Shown here: piece by piece, positions 1-11,106 of the stretch | Layout of the letters: the number at the start of each line of letters is the position of its first letter | Numbering within the stretch: the stretch's first letter is position 1 | Assembly: GCA_900104855.1 (NCBI GenBank) | Contig: FNSS01000001.1 | Span: 1,426,001-1,490,000, forward strand | DNA: 64,000 nt | Source: Rhizobiales bacterium GAS188 | GTDB taxonomy: Bacteria; Pseudomonadota; Alphaproteobacteria; Rhizobiales; Beijerinckiaceae | Reading direction: 5' to 3' | Program-made: the position numbers and the translations under genes | The notes under the pieces: model-generated | What the model was told of the DNA's origin: nothing | Seen by the model: only the letters and a program-made list of their open reading frames with translations | The model's database searches: none

Positions 1-63
1 CGAGATAGTTGAAAGACGCAACATCACCGGGGACGCTGGCACCATCGGCACCCGGAGAACGCC

Positions 64-543
64 ATGAAACGGATCATCATCGTGGGTGTGACAGCGGTCG
101 CGGCCATCCTGTTGGTCACCGGATCGATTTGCGCCCAATTCGGCACCGGCGGCGCACCAACCACCTCGAACCAAATCGTTGCCAGCATGGCTCCCGGCGA
201 GCGTGACTTGATCCGGCGAATCGACGTCGCCGATTGTCGCGAGAGGGTTGTGGCGGGTCAGGAATCGAGCCTCGACGCCAGCGACTCGCAGGAAGGGCGC
301 AGCGGGCTCAAGCAGCAGCTCGGCCTCGTGGTGAAGTTTTGCGACTGCAAGTTCGAGGCGACGTCGAGCCTCCTGACGAAGGGCGATGTCGTGACCCGCT
401 GGCTCTCGCCCGAAACCTCGGCGAACGAACTGTTTTCGGCCAGAGGACGAGAGGAGCTCGATGGGGCGGTGAGGGATTGCGCGGAACAATTCGGGCTGCG
501 CACGCTGCCCGTGCTCGAAAGGCATCGACACGGCGATTGGTGA
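64..543 (+). CDS. Small secreted hypothetical protein
   Basis: I do not recognise this 159-residue protein. The start is supported by a GGAGAA ribosome-binding site just upstream of the ATG. Residues 1-25 look like a signal peptide: K-R near the N-terminus, then a hydrophobic run, then a likely cleavage after ICA. The mature part is charged and has cysteines near residues 60, 98, 100 and 139, including a C-D-C pair, so disulphides in the periplasm are possible; that is inference. It is convergent with the LysR gene, with 26 bp between the stops. The lipobox is poor (Ile before Cys), so a lipoprotein is less likely than a periplasmic protein. Confidence 0.6.
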   Translation: MKRIIIVGVTAVAAILLVTGSICAQFGTGGAPTTSNQIVASMAPGERDLIRRIDVADCRERVVAGQESSLDASDSQEGRSGLKQQLGLVVKFCDCKFEATSSLLTKGDVVTRWLSPETSANELFSARGREELDGAVRDCAEQFGLRTLPVLERHRHGDW

Positions 544-569
544 GGCGGAACTCGCAGCTCGGTCTGCGC

Positions 570-1508
570 CTACACGCCCAGTGTCAGCACATGGGACACC
601 GCATACAATTCCGGCTTGCGCTCCCTTCGCATGAAGGCAACGAAGGCGCGCAGCGGTGCGGGGATTTGGCGGCGGCTCGGATAGTAGAGGAACAGGCCGG
701 AACGACGGACGGACCAGTCTTCGAGCAGGGGGACAAGGCGGCCGGCCGCGAAATGCGGCCCAAGGCAACCTTCCGGCAGATAGGCGATGCCGACCCCATC
801 GAGCGTCGCGCTCAGCACGAGCTGCGTGTCGTTGACGATGAGAGAGCCCTCGACGGCGACCTCGATACGCTCGCCAGCCTGCTCGAATTCCCAAGGATGA
901 ACTCCGCCGTCCCATCCCATGCGCTGGCGGATGCAATTATGGGTTTGCAGCTCGCGTGGAAGCATGGGAGGCGGATTGTCGCCGATATAGGAGGGCGCCG
1001 CGACCGCGACCATCCGGTATTCCTCGACGATGCGCAGCGCGATCATGTCCTGGTCGATCAGCTCGCCGATCCGGATGCCGGCATCGAAGCGCCCCTGGAC
1101 GATGTCGCCATGGCCGTCATCTGCCGCGATCTCGAGCTCGATCTCTGGATATTGCGCCAAGAAGCGGGGAATGAGCGGTGCGATCATCGCGATCGCCGCA
1201 TGCCGAATGACCGTGAGGCGAAGCCTTCCGGTCGGCGTGTCGCGGAACGAGTTGACGGCTTCGACGGCCTGATCGAGGCCCAATAGCACCGGCTGCAGAT
1301 GACTGAGCAGCCGCTCGCCTGCTTCCGTGACGGCGACGCTGCGCGTGGTGCGGTTGAGCAAGCGCACGCCGAGACGCTCCTCGAGCGAGCGAATGGTCTG
1401 GCTGAGCGTGGGCGGCGCGATCGCGAGTTGCGCCGCGGCCTTGGCAAAATTCCGAAGCTCGGCGACGGCGGCGAAAGCAGTCAATTCGGCAAATTGGCTT
1501 CCGCGCAT
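570..1508 (-). CDS. LysR-family transcriptional regulator
   Basis: The 312-residue product has the usual LysR length and layout. An N-terminal winged helix-turn-helix lies at about residues 5-65 (FAKAAAQLAIAPPTLSQTIR, then LEERLGVRLLNRTTRSV). A linker helix and a periplasmic-binding-like effector domain follow to the end. The LLNRTTR stretch and the effector domain (IRIGELIDQDMIALRI, HPWEF) resemble the AaeR/CrgA/PecT-like branch of LysR proteins that often act on quinone or aromatic-stress genes; that branch assignment is inference. No obvious target gene is divergently adjacent: the next plus-strand gene is the XRE regulator about 350 bp away. Confidence 0.9.
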   Translation of the reverse strand: MRGSQFAELTAFAAVAELRNFAKAAAQLAIAPPTLSQTIRSLEERLGVRLLNRTTRSVAVTEAGERLLSHLQPVLLGLDQAVEAVNSFRDTPTGRLRLTVIRHAAIAMIAPLIPRFLAQYPEIELEIAADDGHGDIVQGRFDAGIRIGELIDQDMIALRIVEEYRMVAVAAPSYIGDNPPPMLPRELQTHNCIRQRMGWDGGVHPWEFEQAGERIEVAVEGSLIVNDTQLVLSATLDGVGIAYLPEGCLGPHFAAGRLVPLLEDWSVRRSGLFLYYPSRRQIPAPLRAFVAFMRRERKPELYAVSHVLTLGV

Positions 1509-1862
1509 TCTTGGTCCAGACCAAACAAAGGCATCTCAGTGCACCCGGATATCGCGATGGCGGGCGCGCCGCACATTGCCCAATCGCGCATATCAGGGCC
1601 GGTCGATCTGCATGCACAAAATATGGGCAGAGCCGGATTTGTCATCGGCATCATTATTAGGCCGCAGCAAACAGCCCATTCGGTTTCGCCACATTACCAA
1701 ATGCCTCGCGAGTGACCATCTCGGGGCGATCGACGTAACGGAGGCGGGACGTCGTTCAGATGACGCACGTCGGCGAATTTGGCGGCGCCGAATTCTTTGC
1801 GCACGGCTTTTTCAGTGGGGCTGAAGCAGGCTCGTTTTCTTGGCGGAATAGGATTGAGGTCG
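1509..1862. other. Intergenic region between lysR-type and XRE genes
   Basis: These 354 bp separate the divergent LysR and XRE regulators and must hold both promoters. The stretch is more AT-rich around 1615-1700. I see no convincing ORF, no strong palindrome and no clear terminator here. Confidence 0.5.
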
Positions 1863-2219
1863 ATGGAACATAGAGATGCGCTCACTGCTCTTTTGAGTGA
1901 TCGATTGCGGAGAGCTCGGGAGTCGCGCGGTTGGAGCCAGCCCGAACTCGCCGAGCGAGCAGGCACGCATGAGAGCTCGATCGCACATTATGAAAACGGT
2001 TCGCGCAAGCCATCAAGCGGCGCGCTGGGGCGTCTGGCTGATTGCCTGGACGTTACGGCCGATTACTTGCTTGGGCGCTCAAATGGACCTGAGCTTCCTG
2101 AAATGCGGGATCCGCTTTTTCTTCAACTCGCAAAGATCCCAGCTGAAGACCGACAGCTTGGTGAAGCATTCCTGAAGATATTGGTCAATCGACACAATGC
2201 GTTGCGGTCGCCTTCCTGA
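1863..2219 (+). CDS. XRE-family helix-turn-helix regulator
   Basis: The 118-residue protein has a Cro/CI-type helix-turn-helix at about residues 10-65 (LRRARESRGWSQPELAERAG, then ESSIAHYENGSRKPSSGALGRLADCLDVTADYLLG). A short C-terminal tail of unknown role follows. The ATG at 1863 is preferred because a GGATTGAGG ribosome-binding site precedes it; a longer in-frame reading from 1779 has no such support. Proteins of this size with the DYLLG motif are stand-alone repressors of many processes, so the target cannot be named. It is followed by a strong terminator shared with the convergent porin gene. Confidence 0.8.
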   Translation: MEHRDALTALLSDRLRRARESRGWSQPELAERAGTHESSIAHYENGSRKPSSGALGRLADCLDVTADYLLGRSNGPELPEMRDPLFLQLAKIPAEDRQLGEAFLKILVNRHNALRSPS

Positions 2220-2301
2220 CCCGCGATGACGTCTTGGTGGCAATCCTTCGGCCGGTCTCACACGTCTTAGCCGGCAGCCGCAGCGAGCTCAGATGACGAG
2301 A

Positions 2302-2328
2302 AAAGCCCCGGCGCGAGGCCGGGGCTTT
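2302..2328. terminator. Bidirectional rho-independent terminator
   Basis: A perfect 11-bp stem (AAAGCCCCGGC / GCCGGGGCTTT) with a 5-nt loop lies between the convergent XRE and porin genes. The A-run on its left and T-run on its right let it work in both directions. Confidence 0.88.
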
Positions 2329-2350
2329 CCGTCGTCAGTCGCTCGCGAGA

Positions 2351-3979
2351 TCAGAAGTCGCGCGAGACGCGCAGACGGCTCAGCCACAAATCGGCGCTCT
2401 TGGTCAGCTTGCCGTTTCCGGAGTTGAGATCCCACTCCTTATGCTGCAGCTGATCCCGGGAATAGAACACCTCGACGCCGATATCGAGGTCCTTCAGCGG
2501 CGACCAGATCAGGTTGGTGCCGACCTGGTACTGCGTTCCCCCATTGTACTGTGTGGAGAACGGATTGTAGACCGAGCCGTTGGCGAAGGCGACCGACCCC
2601 ACGCAAGTCGGGCAGGCCGCGCCGGCCGCGAAGCCGGCCGCGGTCCGGGTCGCGCCGCTATAGGAGTAGTGCACGGCGCCGGCGAAGATGCCCTGACGGA
2701 TAGTCGGGGTCCAGTAATGCTCGAGCGAGACCAAGCCCGAATAGGCTGGCGTTAGGGTGATGTGCCCGGACGGCCCGACGACCGCGTCGTAAGCGGGCAT
2801 CGCGTCATAGGTCGTGGAGAAGGCTCCTGCCGAGTAAGACCCAGGGAAGCCCCCGTCGACATAGGAGATGCTGCCCTTCGAATAGGCAGCCTGGGCGTAG
2901 AAATAATCGCCAGCCGCGATCATCGGCAGGTTGATCTTCACGCCGGCCTGGACGGCCCAGCCATTGCCGGTCTTGTTGCCGTAGCCGCCCGGGACCGTCG
3001 GAACCAGCGGGTTGGAAATGAAGGCGGTGCCGGTGTTGTTCAGCTGCAGGTTCGTGATCGTCGAGCCCCCGCTCTCGATGCGGTGATAGGCGCCCGACAA
3101 CTGGGCCGAGCCCCAGGCCTGCGTCACGTTCAAGACGCCGACTACATCCGGAACGTTCTCACGCTGGATGTAATTGATGCTGCTGACGCCAGGCGCAGCG
3201 TAGGGGCTGAAGGCAAACGGATAGACCGCGCTGAAGGCAGCGACTGGCACAGACGGGTTGATGCCGCCGGCGCCGACCGGTGCGAGACCGGCGATCGGAT
3301 AGCGCTGACGCTCCTTCGGATCCTCGATCGACAGGGTCGCCGAGAAGCCGCTGCCGAAAGTGTAGGTATAGGCCAGGGCAGTGGTCGTGGTGTCCGAATC
3401 GGTGATGCCGAAAAAGGTGTCGCTATCGGCGTAGAAGTCGAAGAAGGACTGCAGACGGCCGGCGGTCAACCCGCCCCATTGCACGAAGGCGCTGGTGACG
3501 AATACGCCGGTCTGCAGCTTGTTGCCGGCCGTGTCGATGCCGGAATAGGACGGGAAGGAGCCCGCCACGCCGCTGGCGCCGCCGCCGAAGCCGATCCTCG
3601 TGGCGCCGCGTGCGCCGCTGCCGGAACCGAACCAGGCGCCGCTGTCACGCGTGAAGTCGATGCGGGTATAGGCGCGCAGGATACCCAAATCGGTCTGAGT
3701 GCGCGCGTCGATGGCGAGACGACCCATGGCCCGGAAGCCCGAGGGATCACTGTTCTTGGCATAGGTCTGCTCATAAACATATTCGAAGCGGGCGCGGCCG
3801 CTGAGCCGAATGCAGGTGTCGGAACCGGGGATGTAGAAGAATCCGGGACCGTGCACGGCGCAGATCCGGACGTAGTCGACAGGTGCAGCCTTCCGCGTGG
3901 GAAGGTCAGCAGCCTGAACCCCGACAGCCGCGACGACACCCGCGGCGGATCCGAGGAGAAGGCTCTTAACGAGCTTCAT
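2351..3979 (-). CDS. Outer-membrane porin, Porin_2 family
   Basis: The 542-residue protein starts with a classical signal peptide (MKLVKSLLLGSAAG, cleavage after VQAA). Next come DLPTRKAAPVDYVRICAVHGPGFFYIPGSDTCIR-type features of rhizobial porins, including two early cysteines, then alternating aromatic and glycine-rich beta-strand segments. It ends in Phe, as expected for BAM-dependent insertion. The start at 3979 is chosen because GGAGG lies 5-9 bases upstream and the signal peptide begins there; a longer in-frame reading is not needed. It should form a trimeric general diffusion pore for small polar solutes. It is a single-gene unit with its own terminator and a long upstream region. Confidence 0.95.
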   Translation of the reverse strand: MKLVKSLLLGSAAGVVAAVGVQAADLPTRKAAPVDYVRICAVHGPGFFYIPGSDTCIRLSGRARFEYVYEQTYAKNSDPSGFRAMGRLAIDARTQTDLGILRAYTRIDFTRDSGAWFGSGSGARGATRIGFGGGASGVAGSFPSYSGIDTAGNKLQTGVFVTSAFVQWGGLTAGRLQSFFDFYADSDTFFGITDSDTTTTALAYTYTFGSGFSATLSIEDPKERQRYPIAGLAPVGAGGINPSVPVAAFSAVYPFAFSPYAAPGVSSINYIQRENVPDVVGVLNVTQAWGSAQLSGAYHRIESGGSTITNLQLNNTGTAFISNPLVPTVPGGYGNKTGNGWAVQAGVKINLPMIAAGDYFYAQAAYSKGSISYVDGGFPGSYSAGAFSTTYDAMPAYDAVVGPSGHITLTPAYSGLVSLEHYWTPTIRQGIFAGAVHYSYSGATRTAAGFAAGAACPTCVGSVAFANGSVYNPFSTQYNGGTQYQVGTNLIWSPLKDLDIGVEVFYSRDQLQHKEWDLNSGNGKLTKSADLWLSRLRVSRDF

Positions 3980-4896
3980 TGAAACCTCCAAAATTGACCA
4001 ATGAGGATCGGAATTTCGCCGTGGCCACGGTCCCTGACGGACTTTGCCTTTGGCTTCCAGACCCAACCCGCCCCGCCGTTAGCTTCCGAATTCCGGAAAC
4101 GACGATAGCGAATGCAGCGAGACTCTCTCGCCACATCCGCACCATACTCATGGCGAAGACATGATCAATTGGTCCGCCGTCATTTTGACAGCGGACTCGC
4201 GCCTATTCGGCAGCGTGTCGCAAAATTACCACACAAAGAGCCACTTCTCGCTTGCCACCTTCAGGTCGCCGCGGATCTCTCCCTAGGAATTTTGCCTTAT
4301 ATGTCCCTCTAAAACCGCTAAATCTCTCCCCGAGCTTCAGAGCGAAAACGACAGGGCGTCCTGCCGACTTCGCATTTAACTCATCGGCGGCACATGGTCA
4401 ACCACAGCTTTGATCGTTTTGGCCATTGCGCGGCATCTTGAGATCATGTGTCGCGCGATCATCGCCTCAAACGGCCAGGATCTGCGGTGTTGGGGCTGGT
4501 CTCTCATGGGATGGCCCGGTGGGATGACCTGGCTCTACCCGTGCGGTCGACAATGAGTGCTTGCCTTGCGGAGGCGGGGCGGGCGAGCCGATGATCGGCG
4601 CGGCTCATTGGAGCCGATTTGCGCAAAAGGGCATTTGCGGCTTCGCCGGCTACGATGGAGCCGGGCGCGGGTTCTGCCGCAAACTGAGATTTGGAGGCTC
4701 GGCGCCTTCCGATCAGCGCGCTGCCGACGACCCGGAAGGCGCCGCGTGTCGCGCCGACATGCCGCCTATGCGATCAGCATTACCGGTCTCGGACATCTCT
4801 GCGCCCCGTCAAGGTCGCCGTCGTCATGCGGCGCTTACTGGAAGCCGAGATACCGGCGAAATGCAAGCATCTTGCTGCCGCCGACAAATTCCCAGC
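3980..4896. other. Long region without a recognisable gene
   Basis: About 0.9 kb lies between the porin start and the gyrB stop. The porin-proximal 350 bp is relatively AT-rich and should carry the porin promoter and leader. The remaining part is GC-rich; its open frames look like chance frames, with no domain signature. A perfect 10-bp inverted repeat (GGCGCCTTCC at 4701-4710, GGAAGGCGCC at 4734-4743) could form a hairpin downstream of gyrB. I see no tRNA or other structured RNA that I can name. Confidence 0.45.
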
Positions 4897-7443
<2,547 letters not shown>

Positions 7444-7561
7444 TTACTCTCATATATAGGAAATCAGCACGGCTTTTTGGAGGCCGAGCCGGCAGATTTC
7501 ACCGAGAATTCCGCAACATCCGCAGAGTGAAGGACGAGCCCCGCGCGGGTCGCGCTGACGC

Positions 7562-8737
7562 TTACCGCACCAGCTCCTTCATAGCCGCCTCAAGACCTTC
7601 GAGGGTGAGCGGGAACATGCGGTCGGCGAAGAGCTTGCGGATCATTTCGATCGAATGCGTATGGGCCCAGCGCTCCTGTGGCACCGGATTAAGCCAGATC
7701 GCGTGCGGATAGGTACGCGTGACCCGCTCCAGCCACACTTGGCCCGCTTCCTCGTTCATATGCTCGACCGCGCCGCCCGGCATGGCGACCTCGTAAGGCG
7801 ACATGGAGGCATCGCCGACGAAGATCGCCTTGTAGTCATGCGGATAGGTATGCAGCACGTCCCAGGTCGGCGTGCGATCGGTGTGACGACGGCGGTTCTC
7901 CTTCCACACATGCTCGTAGAGGCAGTTGTGGAAGTAGAAATGCTCCATATGCTTGAACTCGGTCTTGGCAGCCGAGAACAGCTCCTCGACGAGCTTGATA
8001 TGCCAGTCCATCGAGCCGCCGATATCGAAGAACAACAGCACCTTGACGGCGTTGCGCCTTTCCGGGCGCAGCTTGATGTCGAGATAGCCCTTCTCGGCCG
8101 TTCCCCGGATCGTGGTGTCGAGATCGAGCTCTTCGGCGGCTCCGGTGCGGGCGAATTTGCGCAAGCGGCGCAAGGCGATCTTGATGTTGCGGGTGCCGAG
8201 CTCGACATCGCCGTCGAGATCCTTGAAGTCGCGCTTGTCCCAGACCTTCACGGCGCGGAAATTGCGGTTTCCCTCCTGGCCGATACGGATGCCTTCGGGG
8301 TTGTAGCCATAGGCGCCGAAAGGCGAGGTGCCGGCCGTGCCGATCCATTTCGAGCCGCCCTGATGGCGCCCCTTCTGCTCGCGCAGCCTTTCGCGCAAGG
8401 TTTCCATCAGCTTGTCCCAGCCGAGCGCCTCGAGCTTCGCCTTCTCCTCCTCGGTCAGATATTTCTCGGCGAGCTTCTTCAGCCATTCGGCCGGAATTTC
8501 GGCCTTTCCCAGCGCCTGGGACAGGCTTTCCAGGCCTTTGAAGATGGCCCCGAAGACGCGATCGAACTTGTCGAGATTGCGCTCATCCTTCACGAGGCTG
8601 GCGCGCGACAGATAATAGAAATCCTCGACCGAGGTCTCGGCGAGCCCCTGGTCCAGCGCCTCCATCAAGGTCAGATATTCGCGCAAGGTGACAGGCACCT
8701 GCGCATCCTTGAGGGCGGTGAAGAAGGTGAGGAACAT
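7562..8737 (-). CDS. VWA domain protein, CoxE-like
   Basis: The 391-residue protein resembles the CoxE / YehP-like VWA family. An alpha-helical N-terminal part (residues about 1-130) ends in a basic, Gly-rich linker with SPFGAYGYNPEGIRIG, a family hallmark. The VWA fold follows, with KVLLFFDIGGSMDWHI as the metal-binding site region, about residues 228-243. The site reads D-x-G-G-S-M rather than the canonical D-x-S-G-S. Such proteins usually pair with a MoxR-type AAA+ ATPase to remodel or load metal enzymes. No MoxR gene is adjacent here; the nearest such ATPase is CobS, far away. An AAGGA ribosome-binding site supports the start. Confidence 0.85.
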   Translation of the reverse strand: MFLTFFTALKDAQVPVTLREYLTLMEALDQGLAETSVEDFYYLSRASLVKDERNLDKFDRVFGAIFKGLESLSQALGKAEIPAEWLKKLAEKYLTEEEKAKLEALGWDKLMETLRERLREQKGRHQGGSKWIGTAGTSPFGAYGYNPEGIRIGQEGNRNFRAVKVWDKRDFKDLDGDVELGTRNIKIALRRLRKFARTGAAEELDLDTTIRGTAEKGYLDIKLRPERRNAVKVLLFFDIGGSMDWHIKLVEELFSAAKTEFKHMEHFYFHNCLYEHVWKENRRRHTDRTPTWDVLHTYPHDYKAIFVGDASMSPYEVAMPGGAVEHMNEEAGQVWLERVTRTYPHAIWLNPVPQERWAHTHSIEMIRKLFADRMFPLTLEGLEAAMKELVR

Positions 8738-8813
8738 CGGCGTCTATCCTTGGGCGCCGATCATAACGCCGGCCCGCCTCGCTGGCCAATGTCGCGGGCG
8801 CCGCCGAAGAGCG

Positions 8814-10022
8814 TCAGCGATTGCTCGGAAAACCTTGCCCGACGAGGCCGCGCGCCACGATGAGGCGCATGATCTCGTTCGTGCCCTCGAGGATCTGGTG
8901 GACGCGCAGGTCACGCACGATCTTCTCGATGCCGTAATCGGCGAGATAGCCATAGCCGCCGAGCAGCTGCAGGGCATCATTGGCGACGGTGAATCCGGCA
9001 TCCGTGCCGAAGCGCTTGGCCATGGCGCAAAGCCTGGTCGCATCCACCGTCGTCGCACCCGCATTTTTGGAATCGAGCGCGGCCGCCGCCCGCCACAGGA
9101 AACTGCGGCCCGCCTCGAGCTCGGTCGCCATGTCGGCGAGGCGAAATTGCAGGGCCTGGAACTCCTCGAGGCGTTTGCCGAAGGCCTTGCGCTCGCCCAT
9201 ATAGGCGAGCGCCTTGTCGAGGGCCGCCTGGGCTCCGCCGATCGAGCAGGCCGCGATATTGAGCCGCCCGCCATCGAGGCCCGCCATGGCGATCTTGAAG
9301 CCGATACCCTCCTCTCCCAAAAGGTTCTCGGCCGGCACCCGGCAATCCTCGAAGATCACCTGACGGGTCGGCTGGGCGTTCCAGCCCATCTTGCGCTCAT
9401 TGGCGCCGAAGGACAGTCCGGGCGTTCCCTTCTCGACCACGATGGTCGAGATGCCGGCCGCCCCTGCCTCGCCCGTGCGCGCCATCACCACATAGATGTC
9501 CGAGGTGCCGGCGCCCGAGATGAACTGCTTCACCCCGTCGAGCACGTAGAATTCCCCGTCGCGTCGCGCCCGCGTCTTCAGGGCGGCCGCGTCGGAGCCC
9601 GCACCGGGCTCGGTGAGGCAATAGCTCGACAGATGTTCCATGCTGACGAGGCGCGGCAGGAAGCGCTGCCGCTGCTCCTGCGAGCCGAAGCGGTCGATCA
9701 TCCAGGACGCCATGTTGTGGATCGAGATATAGGCCGCGATCGAGGGGCAGCCCGTGGCCAGCCCTTCGAAGATCAGCGCCGCGTCGAGCCGCGTCAGCCC
9801 CGCCCCGCCGACCTCCTCGGAGATGTAGATGCCCCCCATGCCGAGCGCTGCCGCCTGGCGCAGCACATCGACCGGGAAATGCTTCTTCTCGTCCCATTCG
9901 ACGGCATGCGGACCAAGATGCTCGCGCGCGAAATCGCGGGCGAGCTCCGCCAGCGCAAGCTGCTCCTCGGTCAGTGCAAAGGCCGGATGGGCGACGGGCG
10001 TCGCGCCCGCTTTCTCGAGCAT
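8814..10022 (-). CDS. Acyl-CoA dehydrogenase, isobutyryl-CoA type
   Basis: The 402-residue flavoprotein has the full acyl-CoA dehydrogenase fold. The N-terminal helical domain is followed by the FAD-contacting YCLTEPGAGSDAAALKT. The C-terminal domain has GERKAFGK and ends with QILEGTNEIMRLIVARGL, which supplies the catalytic Glu. The ACAD8-like features (HNMASWMIDRFG, WNAQPTRQV) suggest oxidation of isobutyryl-CoA in valine breakdown; the exact substrate is inference. The ATG at 10022 with an upstream GGAAGG is preferred over a longer frame that abuts the sigma-factor stop. It lies between the VWA gene and ecfG on the same strand, without obvious functional linkage. Confidence 0.9.
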   Translation of the reverse strand: MLEKAGATPVAHPAFALTEEQLALAELARDFAREHLGPHAVEWDEKKHFPVDVLRQAAALGMGGIYISEEVGGAGLTRLDAALIFEGLATGCPSIAAYISIHNMASWMIDRFGSQEQRQRFLPRLVSMEHLSSYCLTEPGAGSDAAALKTRARRDGEFYVLDGVKQFISGAGTSDIYVVMARTGEAGAAGISTIVVEKGTPGLSFGANERKMGWNAQPTRQVIFEDCRVPAENLLGEEGIGFKIAMAGLDGGRLNIAACSIGGAQAALDKALAYMGERKAFGKRLEEFQALQFRLADMATELEAGRSFLWRAAAALDSKNAGATTVDATRLCAMAKRFGTDAGFTVANDALQLLGGYGYLADYGIEKIVRDLRVHQILEGTNEIMRLIVARGLVGQGFPSNR

Positions 10023-10106
10023 GGGACAGGCCTTCCTGAACTGCGACCGCCGGCAATCGAGGCTGATCTCGAGGTCTGAGGATAATCTCTTGCGCGGAGC
10101 GCGCAA

Positions 10107-10670
10107 TCAGTCGCGGCTGGAGGCGGCAAAAGGCGTGTCGATGGTCGCCTGCGCCACGGGATCTGGCCCGAATTCCTTGGGCGAGCCGACCGCCAGGAGC
10201 TCGGCCAGGCGGCGGCGTGCCCGATTGACCCGGCTCTTCACGGTGCCGACCGCGCAGTCGCAGATGCGCGCCACTTCCTCATAGGACAGGCCGGAGCCGC
10301 CGACCAGGATCAGCACCTCGCGCTGGCTCGGCGGCAAGGTCATGAGCGCCGCGCGGAAATCCTGCAGATCCATATGGCCGTTCTGCGCCGGCAGGCTGGT
10401 GAGACGCCCTGCCATCTGCCCGTCGGCATCCTCGACCTCGCGCCGCCGCTTGCGGAATTCCGAATAGAAGGCATTGCGCAAGATGGTGAACAGCCAGGCC
10501 GAGAGATTGGTGCCCTCGATGAAGCTCCCGAGATTGGCCCAGGCCTTCATCAAGGTTTCCTGCACCAGATCGTCGGCGCGTTCGCCATTGCCGCATAACG
10601 ACATGGCGAAGGCCCGCAAGCTCGGGATCGCCCGGACCAGGTCGGCCCTGAGCTTATCGCATGCCGCCAT
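10107..10670 (-). CDS. ecfG: EcfG-type general stress sigma factor
   Basis: The 187-residue protein is an ECF sigma factor. Sigma2 contains DDLVQETLMKAWANLGSF, and sigma4 contains LPPSQREVLILVGGSGLSYEEVARICDCAVGTVKSRVNRARRRL. Size, sequence and its position directly behind nepR place it in the EcfG (ECF15) group that drives the alphaproteobacterial general stress response. Its ATG overlaps the nepR stop by one base (TGATG), so translation is coupled and anti-sigma and sigma are made together. In the known system NepR holds EcfG inactive until phosphorylated PhyR takes NepR away. phyR and the sensor kinase, usually next door, are not seen here. Confidence 0.93.
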   Translation of the reverse strand: MAACDKLRADLVRAIPSLRAFAMSLCGNGERADDLVQETLMKAWANLGSFIEGTNLSAWLFTILRNAFYSEFRKRRREVEDADGQMAGRLTSLPAQNGHMDLQDFRAALMTLPPSQREVLILVGGSGLSYEEVARICDCAVGTVKSRVNRARRRLAELLAVGSPKEFGPDPVAQATIDTPFAASSRD

Positions 10671-10933
10671 CAGGGGGCGCCCTTGCGAGGGGCTTCCTTG
10701 GCCGCATTCAACCGCTCGAGGAGCTGGATGAAGCGCACCGGCACCTCCTGGCGCAGCGCATCCTCATAGGCCTCGTGCAAAGAGCGCTCGACGAAACGTT
10801 CGAAGGCAAGGCGTTCGCGCTGCTTCTCTCCGGCCGATCGGTGTTTGGCCCCGATATGGGCTATTCCGTCCTCTCGCCCCTTCGCCCGCTCCTCACCGCT
10901 TGCCCGCACGGAAGCCCGTTTCTCGTCATTCAT
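10670..10933 (-). CDS. nepR: Anti-sigma factor NepR
   Basis: The 87-residue protein has a basic, low-complexity N-terminal half. Its C-terminal segment (SLHEAYEDALRQEVPVRFIQ, then LLERLN) closely fits the NepR helix signature LRxxYxxxxxEPxPxRFxxLLxxL. The start at 10933 is chosen for a GGAGGG element upstream and because the conserved part needs no more N-terminal sequence. NepR binds and sequesters EcfG; its stop overlaps the ecfG start. A GGAAC-N16-CGTT promoter lies about 55 bp upstream, so the pair is probably autoregulated. Confidence 0.88.
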   Translation of the reverse strand: MNDEKRASVRASGEERAKGREDGIAHIGAKHRSAGEKQRERLAFERFVERSLHEAYEDALRQEVPVRFIQLLERLNAAKEAPRKGAP

Positions 10934-10988
10934 CCTCGCCAACCCTCCGCCCGACCGAGCAGCACCGATGACCACATCTACGGTCACC

Positions 10989-11013
10989 AACGTGCGGTCG
11001 GCTGCGAGGTTCC
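10989..11013 (-). promoter_or_regulatory. EcfG-dependent promoter of nepR-ecfG
   Basis: On the minus strand GGAAC (11013-11009) is followed after exactly 16 bp by CGTT (10992-10989). This is the consensus -35/-10 pair recognised by EcfG sigma factors. It points at nepR and implies positive autoregulation of the stress regulon. Confidence 0.85.
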
Positions 11014-11050
11014 CTCGCGCCCGATCCGGCCAGAAAAGCATGGCCCCAAA

Positions 11051-11078
11051 AGAAAACGCCCGCGCGATGCGCGGGCGT
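11051..11078 (-). terminator. Rho-independent terminator of ctpA
   Basis: A perfect 10-bp stem (ACGCCCGCGC / GCGCGGGCGT) with a 3-nt loop is followed on the minus strand by TTTTCTTTT. It lies about 30 bp beyond the ctpA stop and ends the envC-ctpA unit before the nepR promoter. Confidence 0.88.
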
Positions 11079-11106
11079 CGAAGAAGCGAAATGGGCCGTG
11101 GAGCGA

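Noticed and set aside
234-1286. Long plus-strand frame opposite the LysR gene
   Set aside because: It is an antisense frame of the LysR gene caused by high GC; it is Arg/Ala/Gly-rich with no domain and no ribosome-binding site.
2762-3982. 406-codon plus-strand frame opposite the porin gene
   Set aside because: Shadow of the porin gene; composition is typical of antisense frames and the porin is certain.
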